The notes under the pieces are model-generated. The model made no database searches and was not told where the DNA came from. It saw nothing but the letters and a program-made list of their open reading frames with translations. From positions 93,799 to 157,798 of the forward strand of contig JAEXFD010000044.1 in assembly GCA_023400405.1 (NCBI GenBank): a stretch of DNA of 64,000 bases, written 5' to 3'. Below are positions 28,155 to 37,328 of the stretch, in pieces. The translations under genes were made by a program, and so were the position numbers. This DNA comes from Pseudomonadota bacterium (GTDB taxonomy: Bacteria > Pseudomonadota > Alphaproteobacteria > Sphingomonadales > Sphingomonadaceae). How positions within the stretch are numbered: position 1 is the first letter of the stretch; each line of letters starts with the position of its first letter.

Positions 28155-28322
28155 TTATGCGTGAGCGGCAGTTCCGATCACATCGACTTCGCGCAACCGG
28201 GCGGCATAGCGATCGGCCAATTCAAGATGGACGCGGCGTGCCGTCGTGTCCTGGGTGCGCACAGCGTTCTCGCGCTCCTGGCGCTCTCGCTTGGCGAAAT
28301 AATCCAAGTCTTTGGCTGACAT
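28155..28322 (-). CDS. Small 55-residue soluble protein
   Basis: A short gene of 56 codons including stop. The protein starts MSAKDLDYFAKRERQERENA and is helical and strongly charged, with a second helix around VHLELADRYAARLREVDV. This pattern (acid-rich start, a central helix ending in ELAD-Y) is common among small hypothetical proteins of sphingomonads. ACGGAG lies 9 bases before the ATG. No function is known. It is alone between yghU and hemA on the opposite strand. Confidence 0.65.
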   Translation of the reverse strand: MSAKDLDYFAKRERQERENAVRTQDTTARRVHLELADRYAARLREVDVIGTAAHA

Positions 28323-28567
28323 ATGTCATGCTCCGTTGCAAGCGGGGAGCACGCGAGGTCTCTCAGCCGCAAGCTCGCTTGGGTAGCCGAGTCGCCTGCG
28401 ATTACCGGGGCATAGCATGATTCGCCCCGCTACGTACCAACCCGGATCAACTTTTGCGCCGAAGCGAGCGATAAACGTGGAACTTTCTGGGAAATAGGGT
28501 TGCTCCGGGGATGCAAAATACCGTCGAACGCTGGAAATCCGTGACGCTTGCAGCTACGGACGGCGCC

Positions 28568-29809
28568 ATGCACAGCCCCGACAGCCCCGCGCCCGTCGAT
28601 TACTCCCGCGTCTTCTCCTCGGCGATCGACCGGCTTCACGCCGAAGGCCGCTACCGGGTGTTCATCGACATCCTGCGCAACAAGGGCATGTTCCCCAATG
28701 CGCGCTGCTTCGCCGGGCATAACGGGCCCAAGCCGATCACGGTGTGGTGCTCGAACGATTATCTCGCCATGGGCCAGCACCCCAAGGTGATCGCCGCGAT
28801 GGAAGAGGCGCTGCACGATGTCGGCGCCGGATCGGGCGGCACCCGCAACATCGGCGGCAACACCCATTACCATATCGAGCTCGAGCATGAGCTGGCCGAC
28901 CTGCACGGCAAGCAGGGCGCGCTGCTCTTCACCTCGGGCTATGTCTCGAACGAGGCGACGCTGTCGACGCTCGCCAAGGTGCTGCCGGGCTGCATCATCT
29001 ATTCGGACGAGCTGAACCACGCCTCGATGATCGCGGGCATCCGCAATTCGGGCTGCGAGAAGCGGGTGTGGCGCCACAATGATCTCGCCCATCTCGAGGA
29101 ACTGCTTGCCGCCGACGATCTCGCCGCGGCCAAGCTGATCGCGTTCGAGAGCGTCTATTCGATGGACGCCGACATCGCGCCGATCGCCGAGATCTGCGAC
29201 CTGGCCGACAAGTATAACGCCCTCACCTATCTCGACGAGGTCCATGCCGTCGGCATGTACGGCCCGCGCGGCGGCGGCATTTCGGACCGCGAAGGCCTGG
29301 CCGATCGGCTGACGATCATCGAAGGCACGCTGGGCAAGGCGTTCGGCGTCATGGGCGGCTATATCGCGGCCGACCAGATGATCATCGACGTGATCCGCAG
29401 CTATGCGCCGGGCTTCATCTTCACCACGTCGCTGTCGCCGGTGCTGGTCGCGGGCGCGCTGGCCAGCGTCAAGCACCTCAAGGGATCGAGCGTCGAGCGC
29501 GAGGGCCAGCAGGCCTCCGCGGGCAAGCTCAAGGCGCTGATGGCCGAGGCCGGACTGCCGGTGATGCCGTCGACCACGCATATCGTGCCGCTGATGGTCG
29601 GCGACCCGGTCAAGGCCAAGAAGATCAGCGACATCCTGCTCGCCGAATATGGCGTGTACGTCCAGCCGATCAATTACCCGACCGTGCCGCGCGGCACCGA
29701 GCGGCTGCGCTTCACGCCCGGCCCGAGCCATGACGAGGCGATGATGCGCGAGCTGGTGGACGCGCTGGTCGAGATCTGGGGCCGGCTGGAGCTCAGGCGC
29801 GCGGCCTGA
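28568..29809 (+). CDS. hemA: 5-aminolevulinate synthase HemA
   Basis: PLP enzyme that condenses glycine with succinyl-CoA, the first heme step in alphaproteobacteria; 413 residues. Conserved segments: [53 protein letters not shown] and the PLP lysine Lys257 in [14 protein letters not shown]. The ATG at 28568 is chosen because family members begin just before DYSRVF; an ATG at 28511 would add 19 residues. The stop overlaps the start of the small membrane gene at 29809. Confidence 0.97.
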   Translation: MHSPDSPAPVDYSRVFSSAIDRLHAEGRYRVFIDILRNKGMFPNARCFAGHNGPKPITVWCSNDYLAMGQHPKVIAAMEEALHDVGAGSGGTRNIGGNTHYHIELEHELADLHGKQGALLFTSGYVSNEATLSTLAKVLPGCIIYSDELNHASMIAGIRNSGCEKRVWRHNDLAHLEELLAADDLAAAKLIAFESVYSMDADIAPIAEICDLADKYNALTYLDEVHAVGMYGPRGGGISDREGLADRLTIIEGTLGKAFGVMGGYIAADQMIIDVIRSYAPGFIFTTSLSPVLVAGALASVKHLKGSSVEREGQQASAGKLKALMAEAGLPVMPSTTHIVPLMVGDPVKAKKISDILLAEYGVYVQPINYPTVPRGTERLRFTPGPSHDEAMMRELVDALVEIWGRLELRRAA

Positions 29810-30162
29810 TGGGTTGGCCTGACCGCCATCCTCTTCTCTTGATCCTTTGGCCGGTTGCGCTCGCTTTGCTGTGGTTTCGGGATGGTTTCGACCTCGTCGC
29901 GGTTTGCGGTTTCGTCACCACTCTTGTTGCGACAGCCTTTCATAGGCAGATCGCGGATTTTGCTACGCTCGTCGTTCGCCACATCCCACCACGGTGGAGG
30001 CGCTATTCCGCGCTCCTCCTCGCATCGGCAGTTCTAGGGCTTGTTCTGTTCGGCATCGGCTCTCGGACGCTTGCTCTTGTCTTCTGGTTCGCAGTGACGA
30101 TGCTCGGCTTGATTTGGGTCTGGTATTGGGAGCGGACGGAGCCGGTCCCACCCTCTGGCTAG
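29809..30162 (+). CDS. Small membrane protein, unknown function
   Basis: A 117-residue protein that I do not recognise. It has four hydrophobic segments (HPLLLILWPVALALLWF, LVAVCGFVTTLVATAF, YSALLLASAVLGLVLFGI, LALVFWFAVTMLGLIWVWYW). The ATG overlaps the hemA stop (TGATG reading), so it is likely translated with hemA. Codon use is more AT-rich than hemA, suggesting later acquisition. Its last four bases overlap the stop of the convergent DUF4199 gene. Confidence 0.6.
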   Translation: MGWPDRHPLLLILWPVALALLWFRDGFDLVAVCGFVTTLVATAFHRQIADFATLVVRHIPPRWRRYSALLLASAVLGLVLFGIGSRTLALVFWFAVTMLGLIWVWYWERTEPVPPSG

Positions 30163-30674
30163 GCCGCCTGCCGCGCCGGCAGGAAGCGGCTGTTGCAGAG
30201 CAGGGCGGCGGAGATGACGGAGACTGCCACCGCGACCGGGAAGATTTCCATGAAGGTCATCGGCAGGCGCGACAGCGGATCGCGGTAGCTCGCGCGCATC
30301 GCCTCGATTTCCGGGGTCATCCTGGCGAGCTCGTCGCCGCTAAGGCCGCGCAGCATTGCGCCGGTGAAGCTGTCGATGAAATGGCCGGGGCCGCCGATCA
30401 TCTGCAGCACGACTTCCCAGGTCAGCGTGTAGAAGATGCCGGCGACGACGCTCATCGCCAGCCCCATGCCGAGCGCGGGCAGGAATCGGATCACGCCGCC
30501 CTGCGCCACGTCGCGCTGGCGCTTGATCGCGACGAAGACGGTCGTCAGTCCGATCAGCATGCTGACATAGCCGAACGCTTCCGAATGCTGCTTGAGCAGC
30601 AGCACGCCGACCGAGATTACGGCATTGGCGATCGCGCCGCCGAGCGCGCCGAAGATCAGGATGTTTCGCAGCAT
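30159..30674 (-). CDS. DUF4199-family membrane protein
   Basis: A 171-residue protein with four membrane helices and the DUF4199 look: an N-terminal ILIFGALGGAIANAVISVGV, then YVSMLIGLTTVFVAIKRQRD, LPALGMGLAMSVVAGIFYTL and a C-terminal EIFPVAVAVSVISAALLCN. The ATG at 30674 follows AAGGGGGA. It is downstream of the LuxR-type membrane regulator on the same strand; such DUF4199/LuxR neighbours recur in this bacterial group. No biochemical role is known. Confidence 0.75.
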   Translation of the reverse strand: MLRNILIFGALGGAIANAVISVGVLLLKQHSEAFGYVSMLIGLTTVFVAIKRQRDVAQGGVIRFLPALGMGLAMSVVAGIFYTLTWEVVLQMIGGPGHFIDSFTGAMLRGLSGDELARMTPEIEAMRASYRDPLSRLPMTFMEIFPVAVAVSVISAALLCNSRFLPARQAA

Positions 30675-30798
30675 TTCATTCTCCCCCTTGGGTTCAGGTT
30701 GCGCGGAGCAAGGGGGCGAAGACAAGCCGCCGGGGCAATCGGCCGAAAGGATGATTTGCGTGAAATGGCACCGCCGCCTCCCCAAGAGGGAGGGCGCA

Positions 30799-31212
30799 CT
30801 ATCGCACGATGCCGAGTTCGCGGGCGCGGGCGACGGCGTCGCCGCGGCGCCTGGCGCCGAGCTTTTCGAGCAGGCGGGCGACATGGGTCTTCACGGTGCT
30901 GAGCGAGATGCCCAGCCGATTGGCGATCTCCTGGTTCGAGCGACCGGCGAGCAGTTCGCGCAGCACGTCGAGCTCGCGCGCGGAAATGCCGAGCGCCGCC
31001 AGCGCTTCAGGATTGCCGTCGAAGGGCTGCGGGCGGGGTGGGGCGAGGACCTTCGCGCCGAGCCAGGCGCCGAGGAGGAGGAAGCCCGCCGCGATGATGA
31101 AGATGTAGAAGTCGCCGACATGGCTGCGGACCAGCCGCTGATAATCGAGCCATTCGAGCAGCAGCGTGCCGCCCGCGAGCAGCGCACCGTAAAGCACGAT
31201 CCGCGGCAGCAT
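30799..31212 (-). CDS. Membrane-anchored LuxR-type helix-turn-helix regulator
   Basis: A 137-residue protein. Two N-terminal hydrophobic segments (IVLYGALLAGGTLLLEWL, DFYIFIIAAGFLLLGAWLG) anchor it in the membrane. The C-terminal half is a GerE/LuxR DNA-binding domain: LGISARELDVLRELLAGRSNQEIANRLGISLSTVKTHVARLLEKLGARRR. There is no receiver domain, so any signal must act through the membrane part. ATG 31212 is chosen over an upstream ATG inside btaB. It follows btaB by 11 bases and may be in its operon. Confidence 0.85.
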   Translation of the reverse strand: MLPRIVLYGALLAGGTLLLEWLDYQRLVRSHVGDFYIFIIAAGFLLLGAWLGAKVLAPPRPQPFDGNPEALAALGISARELDVLRELLAGRSNQEIANRLGISLSTVKTHVARLLEKLGARRRGDAVARARELGIVR

Positions 31213-31223
31213 CGTCGCCGTCT

Positions 31224-31892
31224 TCAATCGCGCCTCAGCGCCGCGCTCCACACATAGCCGCCGAGCGAGGAGCGGAAATCGACTCGCAGCCCTTCCGCCG
31301 CGGCGATGCGTTCGAGCACCGCGCGCAGATCGGCGCGGGGATAGACGTGGAAGTCGTTGAGCGACTTGAAGTGCAGCCGCTTGGCGATGGCGGGCAGCCG
31401 CTCATATTGGCCGAAATCGACGATATGGAGGCTGCCTCCGGGCGCCAGCGCGCGCGCGCCGAGTTCGAGTGCGGCCTGCCAGGGCGGGATCATCGACAGC
31501 GTGTAGCTCATGAACACGCGGTCGACCTGGCCCAGCCCGAACAGCGCCTGGGTATCGAAGGCGCCGGCATCGGCCTGGGCGAGCGTCACCTTGCCCGAAA
31601 GGCCGTGGCGATCGACCGACTTGCGGGCGGTCTCCAGCATCGCCTCGCTGATATCGAGGCCGAAATAGCGCGCGTCCGGGAAGCGCTTTGCCGCGATGAT
31701 CAAGTTGCGCGCCGTGCCGCAGCCGACTTCGAGCACCGTCCCGCCCGCGGGCGGGTTCAGCTCCCGGATCAGCCGGTCGCGGCCGAGCAGATAGAATTTG
31801 CGCGTGAAATCGTAGAAGTGGCGATGGAGCGCATAGGTCGCGTCCATCAGCCCCTTCTGCTCGGCGCTCGCAGTGCCCGCCTGGCTGCTCAT
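31224..31892 (-). CDS. btaB: BtaB-like N-methyltransferase (betaine lipid synthesis)
   Basis: A 222-residue class I SAM methyltransferase. The SAM motif is VLEVGCGTARNL, with FGLDISEAML and FDTQALFGLGQVDRVFMSYTLSMIPPW following. Coupling to a BtaA gene (4-base overlap) assigns it as BtaB, which adds three methyl groups to the homoserine head group to form diacylglyceryl-trimethylhomoserine. Without that neighbour it would only be called a generic methyltransferase. Confidence 0.88.
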   Translation of the reverse strand: MSSQAGTASAEQKGLMDATYALHRHFYDFTRKFYLLGRDRLIRELNPPAGGTVLEVGCGTARNLIIAAKRFPDARYFGLDISEAMLETARKSVDRHGLSGKVTLAQADAGAFDTQALFGLGQVDRVFMSYTLSMIPPWQAALELGARALAPGGSLHIVDFGQYERLPAIAKRLHFKSLNDFHVYPRADLRAVLERIAAAEGLRVDFRSSLGGYVWSAALRRD

Positions 31893-33133
31893 GCGTGCGG
31901 CTTCAGCGTCCAGACATGCGTCGCGCCATAGACCGACGAACGGTCGCGGCGCGTCCAGTCGTCGAGCCTGGCCTGATCCTCATATTCCCACTGGTTCATG
32001 AGGTCGTCGGGGATATGGCCCCTGACCACATCGGGTACCGCGGCGGTGCGATAGAGCACGCGCGCGCCGGGCTTGGCGGTGCGCGTGATCTCGGTCCAGA
32101 TGCGGGTAAGCTGGGCGTCGGTCATCCAGTCCTGCGCATCGAGCAGGATGTAGCGATCGAGCGACTGGGCCGGCATCGATTCGAGATAATCGGCATAGTT
32201 GGTGTGCCGAATCTCGACGCGGTCCGCCCGCTCGCGGATCACGTCCCAGTGCTTCGCCTGGAGATAGGGCGGCAGCGGTGCCTCCGGACCCTCGCCATAG
32301 CCGCGGCCGAAAGCCTGCCAGGCATAGAAATTGTCCTTGAGATCGAAATCGCAGGCGAGCTTCTGCAGGCGGCTCTTGAGCGCGCCGGTGATCCCGGCCT
32401 GATCATCGACCTTGAGCAGATCGTACTGCGCGGGCGGGATGCCGAAGCCGAACAAGGCGGCGGGCTGATCGACCAGCCAGCGCAGGAACTTCTTTTCGAA
32501 GAAGGGCGCGAAGCGGGTGTGGAAGATCTCGCGCTGCTCCTCGATGCTCTGGGCCTTGAGGATTTCCTTGGGATCGATGCCGTAGCGGTGCGCGAGCCAG
32601 TGGACGAAGCCGATCAGCCGGCCGAGCAGGCCGAAGCGATAGAAGCCGAGCTTGAACGCATCGATCCGCCGGCGGCCGCTGAGTTCGCGATGCTCCCAAT
32701 AATCGCGATAGGGCGCGTCGAGGTGCGGGGCGATGAACTGGCGATAGGCCTCGACATTCTCGGCCTTGTTCGCCTGGCCGAAGAAGCGGTGGAAAGCGGC
32801 ATAATCGGGAAGGTGGAGCGCCGCCTGCTTCTTGAGGTTGTTGAGCGCGATATGCGCGGGATTGAGATCGACCGCGGTGATCCGCGCGGGATTGGCGGTC
32901 AGATAGGAAAAGGCGTTGCAGCCGCCCGAGGCGATCGTGACGATATGGTGATCAGGCTGGATCGCCAGCGCCTCCATGTCGATCTCCGGATCCTCCCAGA
33001 TCTGCGGATAGACGAGGCCGCGAAAGGCGAAGGTGAAGGCGCGTTCGAGCAGGCCTTCCTTGCTGAGATGCTCATGCCGGTGCACCGCGCCGCGGACGGC
33101 ACCGTTCTTCGGCGTCTTGGCAATCGTTCCCAT
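31889..33133 (-). CDS. btaA: BtaA-like S-adenosylmethionine:diacylglycerol 3-amino-3-carboxypropyltransferase
   Basis: A 414-residue DUF3419 protein. BtaA moves the aminocarboxypropyl group of SAM to diacylglycerol, the first step to betaine lipids that replace phospholipids when phosphate is scarce. Family motifs: YPQIWEDPEIDMEAL, IVTIASGGCNAFSYL, ITAVDLNPAHIALN (SAM site) and YILLDAQDWMTD. The start ATG 33133 follows CAGGAG. A 10-bp hairpin and an 18-base dyad lie upstream (33148-33215). The operon runs on into btaB and probably the LuxR-type gene. Confidence 0.93.
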   Translation of the reverse strand: MGTIAKTPKNGAVRGAVHRHEHLSKEGLLERAFTFAFRGLVYPQIWEDPEIDMEALAIQPDHHIVTIASGGCNAFSYLTANPARITAVDLNPAHIALNNLKKQAALHLPDYAAFHRFFGQANKAENVEAYRQFIAPHLDAPYRDYWEHRELSGRRRIDAFKLGFYRFGLLGRLIGFVHWLAHRYGIDPKEILKAQSIEEQREIFHTRFAPFFEKKFLRWLVDQPAALFGFGIPPAQYDLLKVDDQAGITGALKSRLQKLACDFDLKDNFYAWQAFGRGYGEGPEAPLPPYLQAKHWDVIRERADRVEIRHTNYADYLESMPAQSLDRYILLDAQDWMTDAQLTRIWTEITRTAKPGARVLYRTAAVPDVVRGHIPDDLMNQWEYEDQARLDDWTRRDRSSVYGATHVWTLKPHA

Positions 33134-33147
33134 CCCTGACTCCTGAA

Positions 33148-33185
33148 GGGCATCCGCCGAACGGACGACGGCTCCGCGGATGCCC
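33148..33185. promoter_or_regulatory. Perfect 10-bp hairpin in the btaA leader
   Basis: GGGCATCCGC (33148-33157) and GCGGATGCCC (33176-33185) are perfect inverted copies around an 18-base loop. The hairpin ends 15 bases from the btaA start, just upstream of the ribosome site on the minus strand. It could be a leader regulatory structure or a palindromic repeat unit. Confidence 0.6.
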
Positions 33186-33197
33186 TATTTCGCCTTT

Positions 33198-33215
33198 GTG
33201 ACGAGCCCGCGTCAC
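33198..33215. promoter_or_regulatory. Dyad operator candidate upstream of btaA
   Basis: GTGACGAGCCCGCGTCAC is a perfect GTGACG-N6-CGTCAC dyad. It lies 65-82 bases upstream of the btaA start. It does not fit a PhoB box pair, an FNR box or a CRP box. The regulator is unknown. Confidence 0.4.
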
Positions 33216-33277
33216 CTTAGAGTCTGGGGGCGCGCGCCGCAACGGCGATGCGGCTGCGGCGCGCGAGGGGGACGGGC

Positions 33278-33760
33278 TCAATCGCGGCAATAGCCCTCGC
33301 CGTCCTTGACCTTCAGGCAATCCCTCTTGCCCGCGAGCCATTTGAGCCCGGTGGCGTCACCATCGCTTGCCTTCAGCAACTGGTCGCCATCGGGACGCGT
33401 GAAGGCGATGCCGTCGGCATTGGCAGTGCCGTCGAAGCTGCCCTTGTCGTCGAGCGTATACTGCATCTCCAGCCGATAGCGGCCGGGCTTCGTGCCCTTC
33501 GCCACGACGAGGTACGTGCCCTCGACGCCCTTCCAGCGCCCGACCCACGCGTCGCGATCGACGGGCTTGTCGATCTCGCGGCGCACGTCCTTGGCGCCCT
33601 TTTCCACGCTGTTGGCGAGCGAATCTCCCATTGCGACCGCCGCATTGCCCGCGCGGCCGGCGCTGTTCTCCATCTGCTCGGCCGTCTTCTCGGCGGGCGT
33701 GCAGGCGGCAACGAGGATGGCGAGGCCGGCGATCCCGGCGCAGAGCTCAGCGCGTCGCAT
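33278..33760 (-). CDS. Lipoprotein, unknown function
   Basis: A 160-residue lipoprotein from ATG 33760. The lipobox is LVAAC with Cys20. A charged helical segment (ENSAGRAGNAAVAMGDSLANSVEKGAK) follows, then a beta-rich C-terminal domain with GRWKGVEGTYLVVAKG and a Cys pair near the end (RDCLKVK, GYCRD) that may form a disulfide. The middle segment resembles the repeats of the neighbouring small lipoprotein, with which it overlaps by 14 bases. I do not recognise a family. Confidence 0.75.
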   Translation of the reverse strand: MRRAELCAGIAGLAILVAACTPAEKTAEQMENSAGRAGNAAVAMGDSLANSVEKGAKDVRREIDKPVDRDAWVGRWKGVEGTYLVVAKGTKPGRYRLEMQYTLDDKGSFDGTANADGIAFTRPDGDQLLKASDGDATGLKWLAGKRDCLKVKDGEGYCRD

Positions 33761-34010
33761 TGTCGATCGCATTCCCGACGCTTTCCGCCCGATTGCCGGC
33801 GTCGTCGGCGAAATTGTCGATCGCGCGGCCGGCATCGTCGGCAGTGTTGCTGACATCGTTGCCGAAGCGATCGGCGGCATTGCCGAGCGAATCGCCGGTC
33901 CGATCGAGCGAATTGGATAGATTGTCCTCGCTGCTCTGCGAACAGGCGGCGAGCCCGAGCAGCAGCGCCGGGGCCAGCAGCAGGGCGGGGGATAAAATCG
34001 TCTTGCGCAT
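33747..34010 (-). CDS. Small Asn/Asp-rich lipoprotein
   Basis: An 87-residue lipoprotein: signal peptide with lipobox LAAC (Cys23), then a low-complexity helical stretch with repeated Asn-Asp/Ala heptad-like units (NAADRFGNDVSNTADDAG, NFADDAGNRAESVGNAI). Such sequences occur in entericidin-like or LEA-like small lipoproteins, but the match is only in style. It is upstream of, and overlaps, a second lipoprotein gene whose start carries a similar segment, suggesting a duplicated or modular pair. It is divergent from rpiB. Confidence 0.75.
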   Translation of the reverse strand: MRKTILSPALLLAPALLLGLAACSQSSEDNLSNSLDRTGDSLGNAADRFGNDVSNTADDAGRAIDNFADDAGNRAESVGNAIDNATR

Positions 34011-34068
34011 CTTTCTCTCCGAACAGTCGGTCTAGCCAGCACGGTCCTCGCGGCGTAGGGGAGCGCGC

Positions 34069-34521
34069 ATGTCGCGTCGCATCGCACTCGCCTCGGACCA
34101 TGCCGCCTTCGCCATGAAGGCAGAACTCGCGGAATGGTTGCGTAACGAAGGGCATGACGTGCGCGATCTCGGGACGAAAGGCCCCGAAAGCGTCGACTAT
34201 CCCGATTATGGCTATCGCCTGGGCAAGGCGATCGAGACGGGCGAGGCCGAGTTCGGCGTGGCGCTGTGCGGATCGGGGATCGGCATCTCGATCGCCGTCA
34301 ATCGCAACCCGGCCGCGCGCTGTGCGCTCGTCTCCGAGCCGCTCTCGGCCGGCCTTGCGCGCGAGCACAACGATGCCAATGTCATCGCCATCGGCGCCCG
34401 GCTGACCGGCATCGAAATGGCCAAGGCCTGCATCACTCGCTTCCTCACGACCGACTTTCTCGGCGACCGGCATCAGCGCCGGGTCGAGAAGCTCAGCCAT
34501 CCGGAAAGGAACCCCGCATGA
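34069..34521 (+). CDS. rpiB: Ribose-5-phosphate isomerase B
   Basis: Interconverts ribose-5-phosphate and ribulose-5-phosphate; 150 residues. Motifs: [40 protein letters not shown] (the Cys-Gly-Ser-Gly catalytic loop) and [17 protein letters not shown]. It overlaps glyA by 4 bases (ATGA), beginning the rpiB-glyA-nrdR-trmJ operon. Confidence 0.95.
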   Translation: MSRRIALASDHAAFAMKAELAEWLRNEGHDVRDLGTKGPESVDYPDYGYRLGKAIETGEAEFGVALCGSGIGISIAVNRNPAARCALVSEPLSAGLAREHNDANVIAIGARLTGIEMAKACITRFLTTDFLGDRHQRRVEKLSHPERNPA

Positions 34522-35828
34522 GCACCAACCCCGTCGACGCCGGGCTCCAGCCCGATGGCTTCTTCACCAAATCGCTGGCCGAGGTGGACCCTGCGGTGTT
34601 CGCCGGCGTGCGGCACGAGCTGAATCGCGAGCAACACCAGATCGAGCTGATCGCCAGCGAGAATATCGTCTCCAAGGCGGTGCTCGAGGCGCAGGGATCG
34701 GTGTTCACCAACAAATATGCCGAGGGCTATCCCGGCAAGCGCTATTATCAGGGCTGCCACCCGTCGGACGAAGTCGAGCAGCTCGCGATCGACCGTGCCA
34801 AGCAGCTGTTCGGCTGCGAGTTCGCCAACGTCCAGCCGCATTCGGGCGCGCAGGCGAACGGCGCGGTGATGCTGGCGCTCACCAAGCCGGGCGACACGAT
34901 CATGGGCCTCAGCCTCGATTCGGGCGGACATCTGACGCACGGCGCCAAGGCGGCGATGAGCGGCAAATGGTTCAACGCCGTGCAATATGGCGTGACGCCC
35001 GATACCCACCTGATCGACTACGACCAGGTCGCCGCGCTGGCCCGCGAGCATAGCCCCAAGCTGATCATCACCGGCGGCTCGGCCTATCCGCGGCATATCG
35101 ACTTCGCCAAGTTCCGCGCGATTGCAGACGAGGTCGGCGCGCTGTTCATGGTCGATATGGCGCATTTTGCCGGACTGGTGGCGGGCGGCGTCCACCCGAC
35201 GCCGTTCGGCCATGCCCATGTCGTCACCACCACCACGCACAAGACGCTGCGCGGGCCGCGCGGCGGCGCGGTGTTCACCAATGACGAAGCGATCGCGAAG
35301 AAGATCAATTCGGCGGTGTTCCCGGGGCTCCAGGGCGGTCCGCTGATGCACGTCATCGCCGCCAAGGCGGTGGCCTTTGGCGAGGCGCTCCAGCCCGAGT
35401 TCAAGAGCTATGCCGCCGCGGTGGTCGAGAATGCCAAGGTGCTCGCGGCGACGCTCAAGGAGCGCGGCGCGGCTGTGGTTTCGGGCGGCACCGACACGCA
35501 TCTGGCACTGATCGACCTCACCCCGCTCGGCGTCACCGGCAAGGATGCCGACGAAGCGCTGGAGCGCGCGGCGATCACTTGCAACAAGAACGGCATCCCC
35601 AACGATCCGCTGCCGCCGGTGAAGACCAGCGGAATCCGCGTCGGCTCGCCGGCCGGCACGACACGCGGCTTCGGCCCGGCCGAGTTCCGCGAGATCGGCA
35701 ACATGGTCGCCGACGTGCTCGACGGGCTGCGCAAGAATGGCGAGGCCGGCGACGCCCAGGTGGAAGCGAACGTCCGCGAGCGTGTCCGCGCGCTGTGCGA
35801 ACGCTTCCCCATCTATCCGGAGATGTGA
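34518..35828 (+). CDS. glyA: Serine hydroxymethyltransferase GlyA
   Basis: PLP enzyme making glycine and methylene-tetrahydrofolate from serine; 436 residues. Motifs: [36 protein letters not shown] and the PLP lysine Lys242 in [15 protein letters not shown]. The ATG at 34518 overlaps the rpiB stop and is preceded by AAAGGAA. nrdR starts immediately after its stop. The same arrangement (glyA-nrdR) is common in alphaproteobacteria and connects one-carbon supply with nucleotide synthesis. Confidence 0.98.
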   Translation: MSTNPVDAGLQPDGFFTKSLAEVDPAVFAGVRHELNREQHQIELIASENIVSKAVLEAQGSVFTNKYAEGYPGKRYYQGCHPSDEVEQLAIDRAKQLFGCEFANVQPHSGAQANGAVMLALTKPGDTIMGLSLDSGGHLTHGAKAAMSGKWFNAVQYGVTPDTHLIDYDQVAALAREHSPKLIITGGSAYPRHIDFAKFRAIADEVGALFMVDMAHFAGLVAGGVHPTPFGHAHVVTTTTHKTLRGPRGGAVFTNDEAIAKKINSAVFPGLQGGPLMHVIAAKAVAFGEALQPEFKSYAAAVVENAKVLAATLKERGAAVVSGGTDTHLALIDLTPLGVTGKDADEALERAAITCNKNGIPNDPLPPVKTSGIRVGSPAGTTRGFGPAEFREIGNMVADVLDGLRKNGEAGDAQVEANVRERVRALCERFPIYPEM

Positions 35829-36290
35829 GTGCGCTGTCCGTTTTGCGGCAATGAAGACAGTCAGGTGAAGGACAGCCGCCCCACCGAAGACGGGGCGGCG
35901 ATCCGGCGTCGGCGGCAATGCGAGGCGTGCGCGGCGCGCTTCACGACCTTCGAGCGCATCCAGCTGCGCGACCTGACGGTGGTGAAGAGCGGGGAGCGGC
36001 GCGAGCCGTTCGAGCGTGACAAGCTGGTCCGTTCCGTCTCGACTGCGACGCGCAAGCGCCCGGTGACGCCGGCGCAGATCGAGCGGCTGGTCTCGGGCAT
36101 CCAGCGCCAGCTCGAGACGATGGGCGAGACCGAAATCCCTTCGCAGCGGATTGGCGAGCTGGTGATGGAGGGGCTGAAGGGCCTGGATTCGGTCGCCTAT
36201 ATCCGCTTCGCCTCGGTCTATAAGGACTTCCGCGAGGCCCGCGATTTCGAGGAGTTCGCCGGAAACGTGACCGAGGTCGGCAAGGGGTGA
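35829..36290 (+). CDS. nrdR: NrdR transcriptional repressor of ribonucleotide reductase
   Basis: A 153-residue zinc-ribbon/ATP-cone repressor that senses dATP/ATP and shuts off ribonucleotide reductase genes. The zinc ligands are Cys3, Cys6, Cys31 and Cys34 ([18 protein letters not shown]). The ATP-cone runs from [21 protein letters not shown] on. The start is a GTG right after the glyA TGA. Its probable targets are nrdA and nrdB in this same window; a box is seen upstream of nrdA at 49443-49456. It overlaps trmJ by 4 bases. Confidence 0.97.
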   Translation: MRCPFCGNEDSQVKDSRPTEDGAAIRRRRQCEACAARFTTFERIQLRDLTVVKSGERREPFERDKLVRSVSTATRKRPVTPAQIERLVSGIQRQLETMGETEIPSQRIGELVMEGLKGLDSVAYIRFASVYKDFREARDFEEFAGNVTEVGKG

Positions 36291-37012
36291 GCCAGCCGCC
36301 GGTGATCGTGCTGGTCCGGCCGCAGCTTGGCGAGAATATCGGCAAGGCGGCGCGGGCGATGCTCAATTTTGGGCTAGTGGAGATGCGCCTTGTCGCGCCG
36401 CGCGACGGCTGGCCGAACCCGTCCGCTGGCCCGGCGGCGAGCGGTGCGGACGTGGTGCTCGAAAAGGCGCAGGTCTTCGAGAGCGTCGCCGAGGCGGTGG
36501 CTGATTGCGCGCACGTCTATGCGACGACGGTGCGCAAGCGCGGGGTGACCAAGCCGGTGGTGACGCCCGAACAGGCGGCGCAGGCGATCCATGGCGAGCC
36601 AGGGCGATCAGCGATCCTGTTCGGCCCGGAGCGCTCCGGGCTGGAGACCGAGGACGTGGCGCTCGCGCGGACGATCGTCACCGTGCCGATCAACCCCGAA
36701 TTCGGCTCGCTGAACCTCGCCCAGGCGGTCATCCTGGTGGCCTATGAATGGTCGAAGGGCGAAAGCCTCGCCCAGCCGACCCAGGAATATCTCGATCCGC
36801 CCGCGCCGCAGGAGGAACTGGACGGCATGATCGGCCAGCTCGACACGATGCTCGAGGAATCGGGCTATTACTTCCCGCCGGACCGTGTGCCGGCGACTCG
36901 GCGGACGCTGCGCACGCTGCTCACCAAGCCGCGCTGGACATCCCAGGAACTGCGCACGCTTCGGGGGGTGTTGTCTGCGCTGGAGGGCAAGAAGCGGCAT
37001 CGCGGCAGCTGA
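36287..37012 (+). CDS. trmJ: tRNA 2'-O-methyltransferase TrmJ (SpoU family)
   Basis: A 241-residue SpoU/TrmH-class SAM methyltransferase with a trefoil knot, expected to methylate the ribose of nucleotide 32 of several tRNAs. Motifs: [39 protein letters not shown] and [22 protein letters not shown]. The C-terminal helical dimerisation region is present. The GTG start at 36287 overlaps the nrdR stop. It faces the chorismate mutase gene convergently. Confidence 0.92.
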   Translation: MSQPPVIVLVRPQLGENIGKAARAMLNFGLVEMRLVAPRDGWPNPSAGPAASGADVVLEKAQVFESVAEAVADCAHVYATTVRKRGVTKPVVTPEQAAQAIHGEPGRSAILFGPERSGLETEDVALARTIVTVPINPEFGSLNLAQAVILVAYEWSKGESLAQPTQEYLDPPAPQEELDGMIGQLDTMLEESGYYFPPDRVPATRRTLRTLLTKPRWTSQELRTLRGVLSALEGKKRHRGS

Positions 37013-37025
37013 TCGCCGGGCCGCG

Positions 37026-37328
37026 TCAGCGCGCGTCGAACTTGTCGAACTCATAGGCGATCGAGGCTTCGACCAGCCGTTCCCATATCTCGCCGATTGC
37101 TGCCTCGGGAATCCCCGCCTCGCGCGCGGCGGCGCGGGCATTGGCGATGACCTGGGCCTTGCGCGCCTCGTCGCGGACCATGCCGCGCTCGGGCTTGATC
37201 CGCGCAGCGGCGTCCATATAGCCGAAGCGGCGCGCGAGCAGGGCGATCAGTGCGCGATCGACGGCATCGACTCCGGCGCGGACTTCGAGCATCGTCGTGC
37301 AGGCTTGGGGATCGATCGTGTCGTGCAT
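37026..37328 (-). CDS. Chorismate mutase (AroQ/PchB type)
   Basis: A 100-residue all-helical AroQ-class chorismate mutase (chorismate to prephenate). Visible family features: VRAGVDAVDRALIALLARRFGYMDAAARIKPERGMVRDEARKAQVI contains the Arg, Lys and Arg of the active site. The C-terminal helix IGEIWERLVEASIAYE is also typical. It is monofunctional: no prephenate dehydratase or dehydrogenase domain is attached. PchB-like isochorismate pyruvate lyase activity is an alternative. It is alone on its strand. Confidence 0.88.
   Translation of the reverse strand: MHDTIDPQACTTMLEVRAGVDAVDRALIALLARRFGYMDAAARIKPERGMVRDEARKAQVIANARAAAREAGIPEAAIGEIWERLVEASIAYEFDKFDAR

Noticed and set aside
28470..28505. 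Possible EcfG (general stress) promoter GGAAC...GTT upstream of hemA
   Set aside because: The spacing between GGAAC and GTT is 15 bases, shorter than the usual 16-17, and the -10 context is poor.
33190..33220. PhoB box upstream of btaA
   Set aside because: Only one TGTCAC-like half-site is present; the 11-base direct repeat needed for a Pho box is missing.
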